Below are positions 8,785 to 16,481 of a DNA stretch of 64,000 nt, piece by piece (positions within the stretch are counted from its first letter, which is position 1; every line of letters starts with the position of its first letter). Location: assembly GCF_003201875.1 (NCBI RefSeq), contig NZ_QJKD01000008.1, positions 1 through 64,000 of the forward strand, read 5' to 3'. The stretch comes from Hungatella effluvii (GTDB taxonomy: Bacteria; Bacillota; Clostridia; Lachnospirales; Lachnospiraceae). Under the pieces are notes generated by a model that saw nothing but the letters and a program-made list of their open reading frames with translations, searched no databases and was not told where the DNA came from. Position numbers and translations under genes: made by a program.

Positions 8785-9933
8785 TTATAATGCTTTCCTA
8801 TAAAGTTCCATAATATCTTTTACATTTGTCTGTCTCGGGTTGGCCGGAATGTTGCCGCTCTTCATGGCATCCTCCGCCATAGCCGGAATCAGCTCCTCTT
8901 TAACGCCTGCCTCGGAGAGTGATTTCGGAATGCCAAGGTCTGCGTTCAGCTTTTTAATCTCTTCCACCAGCATCTCCGGTTTGAAACCATTTAATACTTC
9001 ATTGCCCTGGCGGATATAATTATAAATCACTTCATAACGGCCGTTGTCGGCAAGGGCGTTGTATGCCAGAACCGTTGGAAGCAGAATGGAATTTGCGACG
9101 CCGTGGGGGACATGAAAATAGGCGCTTACCGGGTGGCTCATGGCGTGTACATTGCCGAGTCTGGCCCATGCAAATGAGATTCCCGCAAAATTGCTGCCTG
9201 CCATCATGGCGCTGGCCGCCTCCTCATTCTTTCTGTTTGCGACAAACTGACGGAGGTTTCCGCCGATTAATTCCATTGCCTTTTCAGCCATTGCATCCGA
9301 AAACGGGGAGGCATTGACGGAAAGATACGCCTCAATGGCGTGAATCAGTGCGTCGACACCGCAGGCCGCGGCGATGGACGCAGGCGCCGTCATAATCAGT
9401 TCCGGATCCAGAACCGCGTATTTCGGCAGGATTTCATAGCTGAACACCGACAGCTTGTAATTTCTGGTTTCGTCCGTGATAACTGCGGAAGCGGTTACCT
9501 CACTTCCGGTTCCCGCTGTTGTAGGGATCGCAATCATCGGCACAATCGGGCCGGGAACCTTGTGATTTCCCTCATAGTCCGTGATGCTGCCGCCGTAGTT
9601 CGCCAGCACGCCCACAGCCTTCGCCACGTCCATCGAGCTGCCGCCGCCAAGAGCGACGATGCTGGTCGCTCCGCATTCTTTATAGAGAGCGGCCGCTTCA
9701 TTGACGATATCGGTGGTCGGATTCGGAATGACATCCAAATAGGAGGTATACCGGATTCCTCCCTCTTCGATGATGTCCTGTATCTTCCCTACCACGCCGA
9801 TTTTCTCCAGACCGCGGTCAGAGATTAAAAACACGTGCTCCGACTCGTTTTCTTTCAGGATCTCGGGAAGCTTTTTTAAGCTTCCCATTCCAAATTCAAT
9901 ATTCTGAGGTATTTTAAAGCGAAAATCTTTCAT
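8785..9933 (-). CDS. Iron-containing (group III) alcohol dehydrogenase
   Basis: A 382-residue Fe-ADH. The dinucleotide-binding GGGSSMDVAKA and PTTAGTGSEVT motifs and the metal ligands in CGVDALIHAIE and HAMSHPVSAYFHVPHG are all present. These enzymes reduce short aldehydes with NAD(P)H. Between the DASS transporter and TauE exporter genes it would reduce the aldehyde released by the GRE: acetaldehyde if the substrate is isethionate, or 3-sulfopropionaldehyde if the GRE is a DHPS dehydratase (HpfD-like role). It is separate from the second Fe-ADH at 33,915. Confidence 0.9.
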   Translation of the reverse strand: MKDFRFKIPQNIEFGMGSLKKLPEILKENESEHVFLISDRGLEKIGVVGKIQDIIEEGGIRYTSYLDVIPNPTTDIVNEAAALYKECGATSIVALGGGSSMDVAKAVGVLANYGGSITDYEGNHKVPGPIVPMIAIPTTAGTGSEVTASAVITDETRNYKLSVFSYEILPKYAVLDPELIMTAPASIAAACGVDALIHAIEAYLSVNASPFSDAMAEKAMELIGGNLRQFVANRKNEEAASAMMAGSNFAGISFAWARLGNVHAMSHPVSAYFHVPHGVANSILLPTVLAYNALADNGRYEVIYNYIRQGNEVLNGFKPEMLVEEIKKLNADLGIPKSLSEAGVKEELIPAMAEDAMKSGNIPANPRQTNVKDIMELYRKAL

Positions 9934-9948
9934 TGTTCTTCTCCTTTT

Positions 9949-10734
9949 TTACAAAACTGCCATCAGGCTGGTGATCAGCATGTTTGCGCCGATAAACAGA
10001 AGTACTAAGTATACGATACGCAGGAACTGCTCACGGTTAATTCTCTTTAAGAAGCCCATGCCGAGGAAGAATCCGATGGCGGCACAGGGAAGGCCGATTG
10101 CCAGGGCGCTCCACATGCGGGGGGTAAATGCGCCGTTGCGGAACTGAGTATAGATGTTCCAGGTATTTAAGACCACCCATACCATGTTCATCGTGTTGCG
10201 GAATTTTTCTTTATCCTTTACCGCCTCGATGGTGTAAACCGTAATCAGCGGGCCGCCGATGGTAAATGCGCCGTGAACGATACCGCCTAATATGAGACAG
10301 CCGTAGCGGAAAATCTTCCTGCCGGTTGTGTCGGGCGCGTCTTCCTCATCTGTTTTTTTCAGAACCAGCGGCCTGATGATGTGCTTATAAATATTCATCA
10401 ATGCGATGATGGTAACCATGGCGCCGATACAGATCTTCGCGGTCGTCGGGCTGATCTTGTAAAACAGATAATTGCCGATCAGGATTCCAGGCGCACACAG
10501 TGCGACGATTTTCACTAAATCTTTCCAGGAAACCTCACGCCAAGCCTTCACGCCCAGATAGTATAGGAATGGAATTGTGAGGAGCGTCCCGTACGGTACC
10601 CCCTCCGCGGTTCCCAGAAGGCCGTTCGTAACTGCCGCGGCGATAACGGTACAGCCAAATCCCGTACATCCCTGTACAAAGAATCCAAAAATCTGCATCA
10701 AACCAACCAGTATAAAATCAAACTCAAAAGTCAT
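9949..10734 (-). CDS. TauE/SafE-family sulfite/sulfonate exporter
   Basis: A 261-residue membrane protein with about 8 helices of the TauE/SafE (DUF81) family, including the paired glycine-rich regions GCTGFGCTVIAAAVT and GGIVHGAFTIGGPL. The family exports sulfite, sulfoacetate and other organosulfur anions. Its place directly after the GRE gene is one of the main reasons to read this operon as sulfonate metabolism, since it would remove the toxic sulfite or sulfonated end product. Ribosome binding site AGGGGGA precedes the ATG. Confidence 0.88.
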   Translation of the reverse strand: MTFEFDFILVGLMQIFGFFVQGCTGFGCTVIAAAVTNGLLGTAEGVPYGTLLTIPFLYYLGVKAWREVSWKDLVKIVALCAPGILIGNYLFYKISPTTAKICIGAMVTIIALMNIYKHIIRPLVLKKTDEEDAPDTTGRKIFRYGCLILGGIVHGAFTIGGPLITVYTIEAVKDKEKFRNTMNMVWVVLNTWNIYTQFRNGAFTPRMWSALAIGLPCAAIGFFLGMGFLKRINREQFLRIVYLVLLFIGANMLITSLMAVL

Positions 10735-10763
10735 AATATCCCCCTATGTATATTCCGTGTATT

Positions 10764-13283
10764 TTAGAAATGAAGCTCTGTACGCTGAATCAAATCCTTC
10801 TGCAGCGGCTTGCCGAGTTCGACAAAGTACGCGCTGTATCCGGCGACACGCACAAGCATGTCTTTGTAGTCCTCCGGCTTCTTCTGCGCCGCCCGCATTG
10901 TCGCGGAGCTCATGATATTGAACTGGACATGCATCGCCTGCTTTGCCATATACTCATCGATAAATCCGATCAGAGTGTCTCTTCCCTCGACACCGGCCAC
11001 AGATTCCTCCGGGAATCTTAAGTTCATCAGCGTGCCGTTGGATGCCAGGGAGTGGTCTACCTTTGTCAGGGAATTCACAAGTGCTGTGGGGCCGCAGATA
11101 TCGTGGGAGCCGCCGTCGGTATGAACCGGTCCCATGTTGTCAGAGATCGCTTCGCCCGCTTTACGGCCGTCCACGGATGCGTTGGTATTCAAGCCCATGG
11201 CCACGTTGGCATTGACCGAGTAGACTCCCGGGCTGAACTCGCCGCCTCTCGGATTCTTTCTTCCCCTGATATGTCTGCAGTAGCATTCGAACATGTAGCG
11301 GAACAGTTCATCTGCATAGTCGTCGTCGTTGCCGTAGTGGTGAACCTTGGAGCTGTTTACAAGGGCGTAAAGCTTTTCATGACCTTTCCAGTTATCCTTC
11401 ACGGCTGCAAGCAGTTCAGAACCGGTACAGCGCTTCTCGTCAAATACGAGCTGTTTGATCGCAGCCAGGCTGTCCGCGCAGGTTGCCATGCCGCTGGCCT
11501 GCGGACCGGTGCCGTTATACTTGGCGCCGCCTTCCGTTAAGTCCTTCCCCGATTCCATGCAGTCCTCATAAAATGCGGATACGTAAGGTACCGGCTTTAA
11601 GGCGCGGTGGGCATTGTCAATGATATTCAAGCTGCTGCACATCTGATCAGTCCAGTAAGCAAACTGTTTATCTACACTCTCTAGAACCTCGTCAAAGCTC
11701 TGGTAGGTATCCAGGCTTCCGGTATCCGGTCCCAGATGGCCGCCGAGGGCGCCGCATTTCTCCCATCTTGCACAGTGAGGTCCGCAGTCCAGACAGCGTC
11801 CGCCGTTTAATACCATTTCCATCATCTTCGCCGTGTTGACGTAGGCGGCGTCGTGCCAGCCGTATTCCCTGCCGGGAAGATCGATCTCCACACAGCCTAC
11901 GACACAGTAATCTCTCGCTTCTTCCAGGATCATGCCTTTTCTCATCATGCCCTTGATCGCCGGGGCATCGTTGAAAAGCTTTGGATGGCCGTAGCCTGCG
12001 CGGATACATTCCACGGTCTTGACCTTTAATTCATAGGGGGTATTTTCATGCATACGCACGCAGACCCACGGATTCATCATGCGGGTATGGGCGGAGCCTT
12101 CCAGCATCAGCATCGTCAAGTCATTGGTGGCGTCATTGCCGTCTCTGTCCACGCCGCCTATGGTCAGGCTCTCGCCTCCGAAACCGCGGCCGTTGCGCAC
12201 AGCCATACTTCCCTTATCCTTTAACTTGGTCGGGTTGTTCATCTTTACGTATTCGACCTCGATCAGCTCCAGGACAAATTCCTTCGTGATGGTGCCGCTT
12301 TTCATGTCCGCCTCATAGTACGGATACAGCCACTGATCCATACGGCCGTAGGAAATGGAGTGGCCGTTGCTCTCAACCTGAATGAGTGTTGTGGCTATAT
12401 TAAATAACTGCATTGCCTGCCAGAACGTCTTCGGCACACTGCCTGCGATCTGACGGCAGTTATCTGCCATGGCTTCCAGTTCTTTCTTTCTCACCGGGTC
12501 CTGCTCTCCTGCGGCATACTCATCAGCCAGCTTCGCATAGCGCATGATGTATTTTTTCGCAGCCTCATGCATGATAATCATAGCCTGGTACGTATCCCGC
12601 TTGTCGCCGTATTCCGGATCTCTCTTATCCAGCTTCTCCAGACCCGCTTTGGCATTTTCGATCAGGCCGTTGTAACCGACCTTCATCAGCTTCGCATAAT
12701 CGATGGCCAGATGTCCGGCGCCTGCGAAATGGTACAGGTTCGTCTGGAAGATCTTCTTTCCTGCCTCGGAACCCTTAATCTGCTCTTCCTCCAGCCGCAC
12801 ATTGATTAAATCATCCACGGTTCTGCCCTGCCAGTATTTGCACAGTTCGATAATTTCTTTTCTCTCTTCGTCATTTCTTATGTAGAACTGGTCGTGTTCG
12901 CGCTCCTCAAACGGGGAGTGAAGGATCTCTTCGATGATCCAGTTCACGGAAAACTCCGGATAGATCGGCGATGCCTTGGGCGGCGCAGCGATCTCACCCA
13001 GAATCAGATCTCCGTCGTCAATATACAGCTTCGTATTCAGCAAAATGTTCTCAAAGGCGTAGGCACACTGAAGCTTGCGGGGACAGACTTCATGCTCTTT
13101 ATAGCTTTCCGTCACCAGCCTTAACCGCTCCACATCGACCTCGTAAGGTCTGTCTAAAAACGTCTGTCTGAGCATGTTTACCCTTGGAAATGGGGACCAG
13201 TCTTCATGGTGAACCTGGTAACCCAGACTGTAGACATGATCGAAAGGTTCTGTTCCACACGCGTTTGTGTGATTCTCGTTCAT
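10764..13283 (-). CDS. Glycyl radical enzyme, probable sulfonate lyase/dehydratase (IslA/HpsG/HpfG-like)
   Basis: An 839-residue PFL-like glycyl radical enzyme. The thiyl cysteine and general base are C464 and E466 in VVGCVEIDLPG, and the glycyl radical is G815 in RVAGYSAYF near the C-terminus. C-x-E is shared by C-O and C-S lyases (glycerol, propanediol and choline types and sulfonate types), while pyruvate formate-lyase has adjacent cysteines. So this is an eliminase or dehydratase, not a PFL. The start at 13283 is chosen because AGGAGG lies just upstream; a longer frame exists but would overlap the activase gene. Neighbouring activase, TauE exporter, Fe-ADH and anion transporter point to isethionate or dihydroxypropanesulfonate. 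Substrate specificity cannot be read from sequence by eye. Confidence 0.88.
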   Translation of the reverse strand: MNENHTNACGTEPFDHVYSLGYQVHHEDWSPFPRVNMLRQTFLDRPYEVDVERLRLVTESYKEHEVCPRKLQCAYAFENILLNTKLYIDDGDLILGEIAAPPKASPIYPEFSVNWIIEEILHSPFEEREHDQFYIRNDEERKEIIELCKYWQGRTVDDLINVRLEEEQIKGSEAGKKIFQTNLYHFAGAGHLAIDYAKLMKVGYNGLIENAKAGLEKLDKRDPEYGDKRDTYQAMIIMHEAAKKYIMRYAKLADEYAAGEQDPVRKKELEAMADNCRQIAGSVPKTFWQAMQLFNIATTLIQVESNGHSISYGRMDQWLYPYYEADMKSGTITKEFVLELIEVEYVKMNNPTKLKDKGSMAVRNGRGFGGESLTIGGVDRDGNDATNDLTMLMLEGSAHTRMMNPWVCVRMHENTPYELKVKTVECIRAGYGHPKLFNDAPAIKGMMRKGMILEEARDYCVVGCVEIDLPGREYGWHDAAYVNTAKMMEMVLNGGRCLDCGPHCARWEKCGALGGHLGPDTGSLDTYQSFDEVLESVDKQFAYWTDQMCSSLNIIDNAHRALKPVPYVSAFYEDCMESGKDLTEGGAKYNGTGPQASGMATCADSLAAIKQLVFDEKRCTGSELLAAVKDNWKGHEKLYALVNSSKVHHYGNDDDYADELFRYMFECYCRHIRGRKNPRGGEFSPGVYSVNANVAMGLNTNASVDGRKAGEAISDNMGPVHTDGGSHDICGPTALVNSLTKVDHSLASNGTLMNLRFPEESVAGVEGRDTLIGFIDEYMAKQAMHVQFNIMSSATMRAAQKKPEDYKDMLVRVAGYSAYFVELGKPLQKDLIQRTELHF

Positions 13284-13317
13284 TGCAATTCCTCCTGAAA
13301 ATATGATATAATTTGGT

Positions 13318-14268
13318 TTACTGTTTTTCCTTTGTTCCCACCAGGCAGTGAATTCCCCGGCTGTTAAAATACTCTGCAAGCTCGCCCACATGCTTCTGAA
13401 AGACCTTTCTATTGATCTTCACGTCCTCCATCTGATAGGGCATTCCCAGGGAGGCGTATTTCTCTTCCCCAAGGCGCATGAAGCTTAAAAGCTGCAGCGT
13501 TCTGACGCGGCCGCCCAGCTCGTTTAAGATAAATTCGGCTGTGGCCTCTATGTTGGCCATATCATCATTGACATTGGGGATCACCGGAATCCGAAGGATC
13601 AGTTCCCGGTCCCCGCCGGCCAGTCTCTTTAGATTTTCCAGGATTCTTTCGTTGCCCACTCCCGTGTATTCTTTATGTATACCACTGTCCATATGCTTGA
13701 TATCGGAGATAATGAGGTCCGTATACGGCAGAACCTTCTCGATTTCCTTCCAGTCGGCGCAGAATGTGGATTCACAGCAGGTATGGATTCCCTCGTCCTT
13801 ACATGCCTGAAACAGCTCCGCCACAAAGTCGCTCTGAATCAGCGGTTCCCCTCCGGATACGGTAACGCCCCCGCCGGAACGGTCGTAATAGCCCCGGTCC
13901 TTTCGGATCTCCTTCATGCAGTCTTCCACGGACATCGACTGCCCCCACTGCTTGATCGCATCCGACGGACACGCCTGATAGCAGGCCAGGCAGTTGGTGC
14001 ATATACTCCGGTCGATGAAAGCCAGCTTCCCGCGCGTAAATTTAAGCGTGCCTTCTGCCGGACAGGCTTCCTCGCACGAACCGCAGTTCCTGCGGGAAAT
14101 GCATTTGCTTTTATAGATCCCTGGCTGGATATGCGCAGTCCAGCTCTCGGGATTGCTGCACCATCTGCATCGCAGCGGACATCCTTTTAGAAACAGTTCC
14201 GTCCGCATCCCCGGTCCGTCATGGATTGTGAAACGCTGAATATTGAAAATAATTCCCTGTTGTGACAA
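13318..14268 (-). CDS. Glycyl radical enzyme activase (radical SAM)
   Basis: A 316-residue radical SAM protein that installs the glycyl radical in the adjacent enzyme. The SAM cluster is C30-x3-C34-x2-C37 (CPLRCRWC). Two further [4Fe-4S] ferredoxin-type motifs follow (residues about 45-105, CGSCEEACP and CTNCLACYQACP), as in the larger GRE activases for non-PFL enzymes. GGGVTVSGGEPL is the SAM-binding GGE motif. A TTG start at 14268 is preferred because AGGAGGGGG stands 5 bases before it and the product then begins MSQQGIIFNIQRFTIHDGPG, typical of the family. It is the first gene of the operon; the GRE gene follows after 34 bases. Confidence 0.93.
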   Translation of the reverse strand: MSQQGIIFNIQRFTIHDGPGMRTELFLKGCPLRCRWCSNPESWTAHIQPGIYKSKCISRRNCGSCEEACPAEGTLKFTRGKLAFIDRSICTNCLACYQACPSDAIKQWGQSMSVEDCMKEIRKDRGYYDRSGGGVTVSGGEPLIQSDFVAELFQACKDEGIHTCCESTFCADWKEIEKVLPYTDLIISDIKHMDSGIHKEYTGVGNERILENLKRLAGGDRELILRIPVIPNVNDDMANIEATAEFILNELGGRVRTLQLLSFMRLGEEKYASLGMPYQMEDVKINRKVFQKHVGELAEYFNSRGIHCLVGTKEKQ

Positions 14269-14360
14269 TCGGCCCCCTCCTCTCAATGGTCGTTCTCTCC
14301 GGTACTTCTGATTGATTGTATCTCTCTTTCGTTGTCCCGGAGTTGTTTTTGTATGTTAAA

Positions 14361-14366
14361 ATTATA
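14361..14366 (-). promoter_or_regulatory. -10 box of the GRE operon promoter
   Basis: On the minus strand TATAAT, about 93 bases upstream of the activase start. The expected -35 position reads TTTTTC, a poor match, so the promoter probably needs an activator. The palindrome at 14412-14429 is suitably placed for one, centred about 67 bases upstream of the inferred start site. Confidence 0.45.
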
Positions 14367-14411
14367 TCAAACCCGACGGACTGAAAAAAGTGGCCATCTG
14401 TAGTATTTCGT

Positions 14412-14429
14412 ATAGGGAATGTTCCCTAT
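14412..14429. promoter_or_regulatory. Perfect 18-bp palindrome upstream of the GRE promoter
   Basis: ATAGGGAA-TG-TTCCCTAT, a perfect 8-bp inverted repeat in an A/T-rich region. It lies at about -67 relative to the inferred start of the GRE operon, a normal site for a class I activator. The LuxR-type regulator at 18838-19947 is the obvious local candidate, but nothing in the sequence proves the pairing. Confidence 0.5.
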
Positions 14430-14485
14430 TTCGACAGAGAAACGGAAGTCTTCCGGAATCGATCGTGGGGTTCTGGCTTACAAAA

Positions 14486-14537
14486 AAAGAACAGCTCAAT
14501 CAGGAAATAAACTATCTCTGATTGAGCTGTTCTTTTC
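14486..14537 (-). terminator. Terminator after the solute-binding lipoprotein gene
   Basis: AAGAACAGCTCAATCAG and CTGATTGAGCTGTTCTT form a perfect 17-bp stem with a 14-base loop. On the minus strand it is followed by a run of T. It lies 40 bases after the stop of the lipoprotein gene and isolates that unit from the GRE operon. Confidence 0.85.
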
Positions 14538-14576
14538 TCAAACTTCTATTTCACTTATACTAAAAAATGCTTTTCT

Positions 14577-16481
14577 TCAATACAGCCCCTGCCTGACTGT
14601 AAACCGCCCATCCTCTTCCGGTTCTATCGTCTGTCTCTCCTCCAGCGTCTTCACCAGCACATCATAAACCGTCATACCGGTACTCTCACTCTCGAGGATA
14701 AAGCTTTCCGGAACTGTGGTATCCATAATGGCAGCCGTATAGACCTTCTCCTTATCGATCGCTTTTCCATCCGCTGTCTGTATCGTCCCGATTCGCTTTC
14801 CCGGTTCCGCCGTGGGGTCATAGTTCATGGAAAGTCCGGAAAAATAGTAAAACCAGCCGGACTGATTCTCCACAACAATCGATTTTTCCAGAGTCTCGAT
14901 CAGATTTTCTCCGGTTATTTTTACTACACGCATCTCTCCGGTATCGGGACTCTTCAGATCCGGAAGAATGCATTTTAAATCCACATTCGTCACATCGCCT
15001 TTATAGAGTCTGCCGCTCAGTCCCTTGCCGTTATATAAGCCGTCCTTCCCATTATCCATGAACAGGGCGATCTCTGCACCGCTCTGCCCGCGCATGGCGT
15101 CCGTAACAAAATTTCCCGTCTGCATCAGGGTAAAGTCAGAAGCCGCAGTTCCATAGATCTCCGGATCAGCCTTATGAACAGGCTCTTTATTTTGTTTATC
15201 CACCATCTGTATCACGTCTTCTTTCGTCTTCTCTCCCCGCAGCATACCCGCCAGGCCTTCCTCCAGCGCTTCCTGCGCATGCTCCAGCTGGCCGAACACC
15301 GCGTAGCGGCCGGCGCGCAGTACCGGAATTAACGATTCTATTTCAGGGACATCCGGCAGGTCTACATCATTCAGGCAGGAAAACATCGCTCCGGTGTCCG
15401 CCATCATGGCCTCCTGTCCCTCGGGTGTGGAAATGAAATCCATAATCTTCATCACCTGCCCATACTTATCCTGATTTTCAGGCTCCGCCAAGTGCTTGTT
15501 TACTCCCACATAACACACCATATAAAGCCTTGCCCAGTCGTTGCTGCTGTCTGGATTGAAAAACGGCATGAGTGCAAACTCATCACCCATTTTGGATATC
15601 TCATGTCCTCTTCTGGCCAGAAGGGCAGAGTCCTCGACCATGGCGCACTCTCTGGCATAAAGCATGGTCTCCCGTTTGGAGTACTCAATCTCCAAATCAG
15701 AAGGTTTCCAGATTCCTTCCTCCGTCATCTGCTGAAAGACGTCTAACGCCGGGCCGAAATGATCCCCGAAGCTGCCGGTTCCCTTGTTATAATTCGCTAT
15801 CCACTGCTGATCCTCCGGCCTGCTGAAGCAGCTGCCAAAATTAAAACCAGTAAACGCCGTATTTAAGACCTCCGAATTCTCAAATCCCAATTGAATCGAC
15901 CGGATTCCGCTGGCTTCTATGGTTTTACAGAGCTCCACAAACTCTCCGTAATTACCGGGAACCTCCCAGCCGTTTTCCTGAAACAGAGTCTTATTATACA
16001 GAATCCCTCTCACCTGAGAAGGTCCCGGCAGATAAAAAAGTGTTCCTCCCCTGGAAATACTGTTTAATATCGAAAGCTTATATCGGCTCGTAAAATCTTC
16101 ACCAGACAAATCCAGGAGTCTGTCCGCCCAGTACTCTTCCCCTACATCCAGTGGCCACGTCATCACGATATCCGTCAGATCATCGTGCTCCAGCCTCCGG
16201 CTGTATTCTTCAATCCCCATATCCGGAGTATAATTACCAATCTGAACAATATCAATATCCGGGAATTTTTCTTCCACTGCTTTTTCAAAGCTGTTGATAC
16301 TAAACGCATATTTTACCAGAACGGTTACAGCAGTTCTGCCCTCTTCCACCCTTTTCTGAGAAATGACGTCATAACTGCCGCTATCCTTTTTTCCTCCGCA
16401 TGCGGTCAAAAACAGCATGCCGCACGTGAGGGCAATCAATCCCGCCTTCTTAACTTTACTCCGGTTCTCCCAACGGATCAC
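14577..16481 (-). CDS. Family 1 solute-binding lipoprotein fused to a 5'-nucleotidase C-terminal-like domain
   Basis: A 634-residue lipoprotein with lipobox LTAC (C28). Residues about 45-430 look like an ABC sugar-type extracellular binding protein (VTVLVKYAFSINSFEKAV, MMADTGAMF). Residues about 445-634 resemble the C-terminal substrate-binding domain of 5'-nucleotidases (GNFVTDAMRGQSGAEIALF, VKITGENLIETLEKS, FSGLSMNYDP). No nucleotidase metal-binding domain is present. The GTG start overlaps the end of the EAL-domain gene by 26 bases, so both proteins are made together. No permease or ATPase genes are nearby, so it is more likely a ligand sensor for the membrane-bound EAL protein than an import component (inference). 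Confidence 0.75.
   Translation of the reverse strand: MIRWENRSKVKKAGLIALTCGMLFLTACGGKKDSGSYDVISQKRVEEGRTAVTVLVKYAFSINSFEKAVEEKFPDIDIVQIGNYTPDMGIEEYSRRLEHDDLTDIVMTWPLDVGEEYWADRLLDLSGEDFTSRYKLSILNSISRGGTLFYLPGPSQVRGILYNKTLFQENGWEVPGNYGEFVELCKTIEASGIRSIQLGFENSEVLNTAFTGFNFGSCFSRPEDQQWIANYNKGTGSFGDHFGPALDVFQQMTEEGIWKPSDLEIEYSKRETMLYARECAMVEDSALLARRGHEISKMGDEFALMPFFNPDSSNDWARLYMVCYVGVNKHLAEPENQDKYGQVMKIMDFISTPEGQEAMMADTGAMFSCLNDVDLPDVPEIESLIPVLRAGRYAVFGQLEHAQEALEEGLAGMLRGEKTKEDVIQMVDKQNKEPVHKADPEIYGTAASDFTLMQTGNFVTDAMRGQSGAEIALFMDNGKDGLYNGKGLSGRLYKGDVTNVDLKCILPDLKSPDTGEMRVVKITGENLIETLEKSIVVENQSGWFYYFSGLSMNYDPTAEPGKRIGTIQTADGKAIDKEKVYTAAIMDTTVPESFILESESTGMTVYDVLVKTLEERQTIEPEEDGRFTVRQGLY

Noticed and set aside
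13284..13391. Longer GRE start at 13391
   Set aside because: It would overlap the activase gene and has no ribosome binding site, while AGGAGG precedes the ATG at 13283.
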